A stretch of 9,233 nt of DNA from Betaproteobacteria bacterium (GTDB lineage Bacteria > Pseudomonadota > Gammaproteobacteria > Burkholderiales > Casimicrobiaceae), in contig JANXZT010000020.1 of NCBI GenBank assembly GCA_025355395.1, positions 1 to 9,233 on the forward strand, given 5' to 3'. How positions within the stretch are numbered: position 1 is the stretch's first letter; each line of letters starts with the position of its first letter. The notes under the pieces are model-generated. The model saw only the letters and a program-made list of their open reading frames with translations. It was not told the DNA's origin and did no database searches. Below are positions 5,924-9,233 of the stretch, piece after piece. A program made the position numbers and the translations under genes.

Positions 5924-7806
5924 CAATTCGCCGGAAAGAGTCCGTCGGGCCAGATGCGCTTGGCGATGGCAGGACAGGTAAGGGTCAGCGTATCCCGATC
6001 GCAGGCGCGGGTCACCAATCCCGGCCGTGCCGCATAAACCGCATTGACGGCGGAGTTTCCCCGCAGGTGGGCGCGGAAGGTCTGGCCTTCCGTAAAGTAG
6101 GCGCGCACATTGCTCGCCGAATGCATGACGTTGGTGGGATCGAACGACCCCACCAGGTCATCGATGTGCTCCAGCGCAAAATCGTGTCCGAGCTCATGGG
6201 CAAGGAGCTCTGCACCGGACCCGGCAGCGATCGCCACAAAGCTGCTGCCCACGTCACAGGCATTGCCGCGCGACGTGGAGCCATCGACGAGATTGACGAG
6301 ATAAACGTTGATGCGCCCCTGCCTCATGCCGATATCGGCCTGCAGGGCGCCCACGTTGGCGTTGCCGGCACCGCACGTGAAGGCGTTCCAGCTCGACGCT
6401 TTCGGGTTGGTGGTGGCATCAACGACCTCGAGCGGTGCGCGCACACCCAGGCGCTCGTCCCAGAAGATCTGCTGGGCAGTGGTCCACAGTGTAAGCGCCG
6501 TTTGTTGGCTGGTGGTGAATGGCGCCGCCACGACCCACAGCGTGACGGGCGTATCGAGCTCGTTGATGAACGATACGGGAACGGTTTGATTGCCCGAGCC
6601 CGTCGACCAGGTGACGGGTTGCAATGCGACGGCCCGCTTTGGGCTGAATGCGATGAGCTCACCCGCCCCGCTGCGGGCACCGACATTTACGGTGTCGGCC
6701 GTGGTGCCGTAGGCCTGATAGTTGGCCGCAGCGATGCTTGTCGCGTCACTTACCAGAGCGCCGTTGGCGGCCGATCCGAGAAGGAACCGGACAGTGGCCG
6801 TGCCGGGGGCCGGAGCGCACATGATCGTGGCGTTGGGTCCGTAACCTTCCGGAACGTATGACTTGGTGATCATCAGCGCCTTTACCGCCGGATCGCTCGA
6901 ATATCGGTGGTTGGAATCGGCGCGCTGGTTCCACAACCGGTAGACGGCTACCGATCCGCTGGGGCACGCACCCGTCACCGTATCCGGAAGACCGATGTAA
7001 AACGCATTCGGCGATTCCCGCACATACCCGCTGTAGTTGGGATCGGTTGCGCTCCTCTGCAGGACGACCGCGCATTCGGTGGGAGACGCCGAAAAGAAAT
7101 GCGAATCGCCGTGCGCCGGCGGGATATAGAACCGGCATACGGGATTGACGCCCGGACCACCGCTCGCCTGACTCGCAAACACCTTGAACGAGAACCCCGT
7201 GCGCGCCCAGCCGGCGATGCGCCCGCTGTCGAGGGCATCGATGTCGGGTTGCAGATCGCTGATGAAGTAGTGGTCGAGTCCTGCGTGGTAGTACTCGACG
7301 GAAGTCACCGGCAACGCGGGAACCACGGCCGTAGCGCCGGTGAAGTTCGTGGCCAGGTTGGCGATGGGCGCGCCGGTGCGTGCAATACCATTGACGCCAT
7401 CGGTCGGCAGGGACGTGTAATTGACCTGATCAACCCCCGCGTAGTTGACGCTTGCCGCATCTGTGGCCAGAAACCCGTTCGGCATGACGTAGTCGGGGCG
7501 GATGAGTTGCAAATCGGCGAATCCCTGGGTGGCGATCAGCACCCGGTGGCCAGCCGTGTCGTTGCCCGGGAGATCGGTGGGAAACGTGAGCGTCTTGGTC
7601 GCGCCGAGATGGGTGCTGGTGAGCGCGTGTCCCGCGAGTAGACGCTCGCCCGCCAAACCCTGCGACTCCCGCAGCACGATGTATTGGACGGTGCCGTCCG
7701 CGTTGGTGTAGAGCGCCTCGATCAGATAGCTGTGAAAGCTGGCAGCCGCGGTGTCGGCCAGCAGCGCCAAGCCCAACGCGAGCAACCGGAGCCGCGCGGG
7801 CTTCAT
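5923..7806 (-). CDS. Secreted metzincin-like zinc protease with DUF5648-like region
   Basis: 627 residues. A signal peptide covers about 1-22 (MKPARLRLLALGLALLADTAAA). Residues 23-165 form a domain I cannot name. Residues about 166-332 resemble the DUF5648 module: VEYYHAGLDHYFIS, then CRFYIPPAHGDSHFFS, then VAVYRLWNQRADSNHRYSSD and GYGPNATIMCAP. Cysteines at 224, 245, 281 and 330 could form disulfides. After a beta-rich linker (about 335-430) comes a catalytic domain with HELGHDFALEH (537-547). This fits the metzincin HExxHxxxxxH zinc site (His537, His541, His547, catalytic Glu538), with Ala in place of the usual Gly. A Met-turn-like NVMH follows at 559-562. Cysteines 478, 517, 602 and 611 are also present. 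The start ATG at 7806 has only a weak ribosome binding site. The downstream small exported gene overlaps its stop. It is presumably an extracellular or periplasmic protease; the substrate is unknown. Confidence 0.88.
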   Translation of the reverse strand: MKPARLRLLALGLALLADTAAASFHSYLIEALYTNADGTVQYIVLRESQGLAGERLLAGHALTSTHLGATKTLTFPTDLPGNDTAGHRVLIATQGFADLQLIRPDYVMPNGFLATDAASVNYAGVDQVNYTSLPTDGVNGIARTGAPIANLATNFTGATAVVPALPVTSVEYYHAGLDHYFISDLQPDIDALDSGRIAGWARTGFSFKVFASQASGGPGVNPVCRFYIPPAHGDSHFFSASPTECAVVLQRSATDPNYSGYVRESPNAFYIGLPDTVTGACPSGSVAVYRLWNQRADSNHRYSSDPAVKALMITKSYVPEGYGPNATIMCAPAPGTATVRFLLGSAANGALVSDATSIAAANYQAYGTTADTVNVGARSGAGELIAFSPKRAVALQPVTWSTGSGNQTVPVSFINELDTPVTLWVVAAPFTTSQQTALTLWTTAQQIFWDERLGVRAPLEVVDATTNPKASSWNAFTCGAGNANVGALQADIGMRQGRINVYLVNLVDGSTSRGNACDVGSSFVAIAAGSGAELLAHELGHDFALEHIDDLVGSFDPTNVMHSASNVRAYFTEGQTFRAHLRGNSAVNAVYAARPGLVTRACDRDTLTLTCPAIAKRIWPDGLFPAN

Positions 7807-7918
7807 GGTGGAGACGACCCCATCGATTGGTCGGGCCAGGGATGCTTATCCGATGCTCTGGCGCCACCAGTGATCGCGCGGCATTCCACTGCGGTGCACC
7901 CAATTCCGGGGCGCAGCG

Positions 7919-8869
7919 CTAGCGTTTGGGCACCTTGATACGGGACACCGTCCAGCGCGTCACATCCTCTTCGGGCTCGTCGCCGACCGCGGGTGTCAGC
8001 GGCAACGCGAGGTTCGTCACATACATCTCTCCCCCGACAATCACCATGCTGGCGGGGAAAAGAAGTCCCTTTGGCGTGCCGTCCTTGCGAATGCCCTCGA
8101 ACCCACCCAGCCGCGCCACGACCCGACCTGCGGCATTGAGTCCCACGATTTCATCCGCCTGGTTGGCCGCAACCCACAGCCGGCCGCTGTCGGCATCGAA
8201 CAAAAGACCGTCCGCGCCATTGATGCTTTCGGCGAAAACGCTCAGGTCAGTGGTCGCCATTCCCATCCGCAACACGCGGTGGTCTCCCGTATTGGCAATG
8301 AACATCACGCTTTGATCCGCATTGAATGCAAGGCCATTGGCGCCGAAGGGCGGAAAACCGGCGGTCGCGAGCAGCGGGTCGTGCTTGAGCGTTGTCGCGA
8401 CACAGGGCGTCACGCAAGCGGCGACATTGGCGATGCGAAAGATCGCGCCCTGGAACGAATCCGAGATGTATAGGTTGCCGGCGGCATCGAACACCATGGC
8501 GTTCGGCGCGGGAAAGCTGCTGGATCCAAACGAGATGGTATCCGTGCTGCCATCGGGATTCCCGACGCTACGCGGGCCCGGCGCGCCGACCTGCGGCACC
8601 GTAGCGACATCTTCGACCGGCGTGCTCGCGTTGAACTGCGCCGCGATACGCTGCACCTTGGATGCGCCCATGTTGAGAATATAAACCTTGCCATCCGCCC
8701 CATTGAAGCCAAGTCCCAGCAAGAACGCGCTGCCGAATTCTTTCTGTGCGATCAGATGCCCGCTTTTCGAGAAGCGCAGCAGCTTGTTCGCGCTGGAACC
8801 GGAATCGAACGTGCCCACATAGATTTCGCCTGTGGCCGGATTCGCGGCAATGCCCTCCGGATAGCGCAC
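7919..8869 (-). CDS. NHL/SMP-30-type beta-propeller protein, possibly N-terminally truncated
   Basis: 316 residues from GTG 8869. Six blade-like repeats are visible: YPEGIAANPATGEIYVGTFD (3-22), LGFNGADGKVYILNMGASKV, PNAMVFDAAGNLYISDSFQG (122-141), NGLAFNADQSVMFIANTGDH (178-197), DGLLFDADSGRLWVAANQAD (220-239), and PASMVIVGGEMYVTNLAL. This matches a six-bladed SMP-30/gluconolactonase/NHL fold, a sugar-lactone hydrolase or a binding scaffold. I see no clear catalytic set, so I do not assign an enzyme. Cys152 and Cys156 (CVTPC) hint at an exported protein, yet there is no signal peptide. The codons before the GTG (SRHVLPDG) still look like the family, but the frame stops at a TGA (8903-8905). 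The GTG has no good ribosome binding site. The true gene may have begun further upstream. It lies 112 nt upstream of the protease gene on the same strand. Confidence 0.82.
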   Translation of the reverse strand: MRYPEGIAANPATGEIYVGTFDSGSSANKLLRFSKSGHLIAQKEFGSAFLLGLGFNGADGKVYILNMGASKVQRIAAQFNASTPVEDVATVPQVGAPGPRSVGNPDGSTDTISFGSSSFPAPNAMVFDAAGNLYISDSFQGAIFRIANVAACVTPCVATTLKHDPLLATAGFPPFGANGLAFNADQSVMFIANTGDHRVLRMGMATTDLSVFAESINGADGLLFDADSGRLWVAANQADEIVGLNAAGRVVARLGGFEGIRKDGTPKGLLFPASMVIVGGEMYVTNLALPLTPAVGDEPEEDVTRWTVSRIKVPKR

Positions 8870-8952
8870 CCCGTCCGGCAGGACGTGGCGAGAGTGGCCC
8901 GATCAAGAAGCCGTGATTTGAAACGGCCGCGCGCGGATGGTACGGACATGGT

Positions 8953-9233
8953 GTGCGGTTCGCGGTTGTCGTAGCGGGTCTGGTCGCGGCGACTCGTCTC
9001 GCCGTGGCGGACGTCGCGCCGGTCGATCCGTACGGCCCGACGGCGCCGACCGCCAACGATCAGACCGCGCAGGCCGATCCGACGCTCGCCGAACAGATCG
9101 CGTCGTCGCTCGTCACGCGCGCGCAGGAACTGGTCGAGGCCAAGCTACTGCTCGAGGCCAAGCAGCTCGCGATCGAAGCGATCGTCCGCGCGCCGAAGGG
9201 GCCGTCCGCGGAGCGCGCGCACCAGATCGTCAA
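8953..9233 (+). CDS. Exported alanine-rich helical protein, C-terminus off window
   Basis: The frame is open from an in-frame TGA near 8921 to the right edge, giving 93 codons. GTG 8953 is the only reasonable start and gives a signal peptide (VRFAVVVAGLVAATRLAVA, cut before DVAP). A Pro/Thr/Asp-rich linker follows (about 20-42: DPYGPTAPTANDQTAQADP), then a long amphipathic helical stretch (EQIASSLVTRAQELVEAKLL and on to LEAKQLAIEAIVRAP), like the A/B helices of a tetratricopeptide-type repeat. Codon use is extreme: by hand count 81 of 93 third positions are G or C, rising to 67 of 74 in the mature part. The same count for the first 67 codons of the propeller gene is 47 of 67. I do not know the family. 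An exported protein with TPR-like helices is my best description, and an origin different from the left-hand genes is possible. Confidence 0.65.
   Translation, partial: MRFAVVVAGLVAATRLAVADVAPVDPYGPTAPTANDQTAQADPTLAEQIASSLVTRAQELVEAKLLLEAKQLAIEAIVRAPKGPSAERAHQIV

Noticed and set aside
5273..6861. Plus-strand open frames of 250-264 codons (5273-6037 and 6067-6861)
   Set aside because: They are antisense to the small exported protein and to the protease. They have no family-like sequence and no ribosome binding site; high GC content keeps such frames open.

Overview
The window looks like an ordinary chromosomal stretch of a GC-rich Gram-negative proteobacterium. I would guess a betaproteobacterium of the Burkholderiales type, from the mix of an E. 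coli-like DedA, a DUF5648-containing secreted protein, CsbD, exported DsrE and an acyl-CoA ligase/SDR pair. That placement is inference from gene content, not a database result. I see no tRNA, rRNA, CRISPR array, insertion sequence or phage gene.

Left part (1-2159, minus strand): a two-gene catabolic operon. A short-chain dehydrogenase/reductase is followed by an AMP-forming acyl-CoA synthetase whose C-terminus lies beyond the left edge. Middle part (2160-5328): small, loosely connected genes. These are a HicB-like small protein (+), a CsbD stress-type protein (-), an exported DsrE-family protein (-), a stand-alone receiver-domain response regulator (+) and a DedA membrane transporter (+). 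The spacers hold several inverted repeats, including two competing stems in the leader of the response regulator.

Right part (5366-8869, minus strand): three consecutive genes that look like envelope or secreted proteins. In transcription order they are a six-bladed NHL/SMP-30-type beta-propeller, a 627-residue secreted protein (N-terminal domain, DUF5648-like region, metzincin-type zinc-protease domain), and a small exported protein with a HEAT-like C-terminus. The last start codon overlaps the protease stop codon, which suggests translational coupling and a joint function.

The last ~280 bases (8953-9233, plus strand) begin another exported, alanine-rich, helical protein that runs off the right edge. 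By hand count its third-codon-position GC is clearly higher (about 87%, and 91% in the mature part) than that of the propeller gene beside it (about 70%). The propeller gene starts abruptly without the expected signal peptide. Together these make 8893-8953 a possible junction, either a recombination point or an assembly join. I found no clear evidence of a complete new biological system. The protease/HEAT-like pair and this right-hand boundary most deserve a second look.
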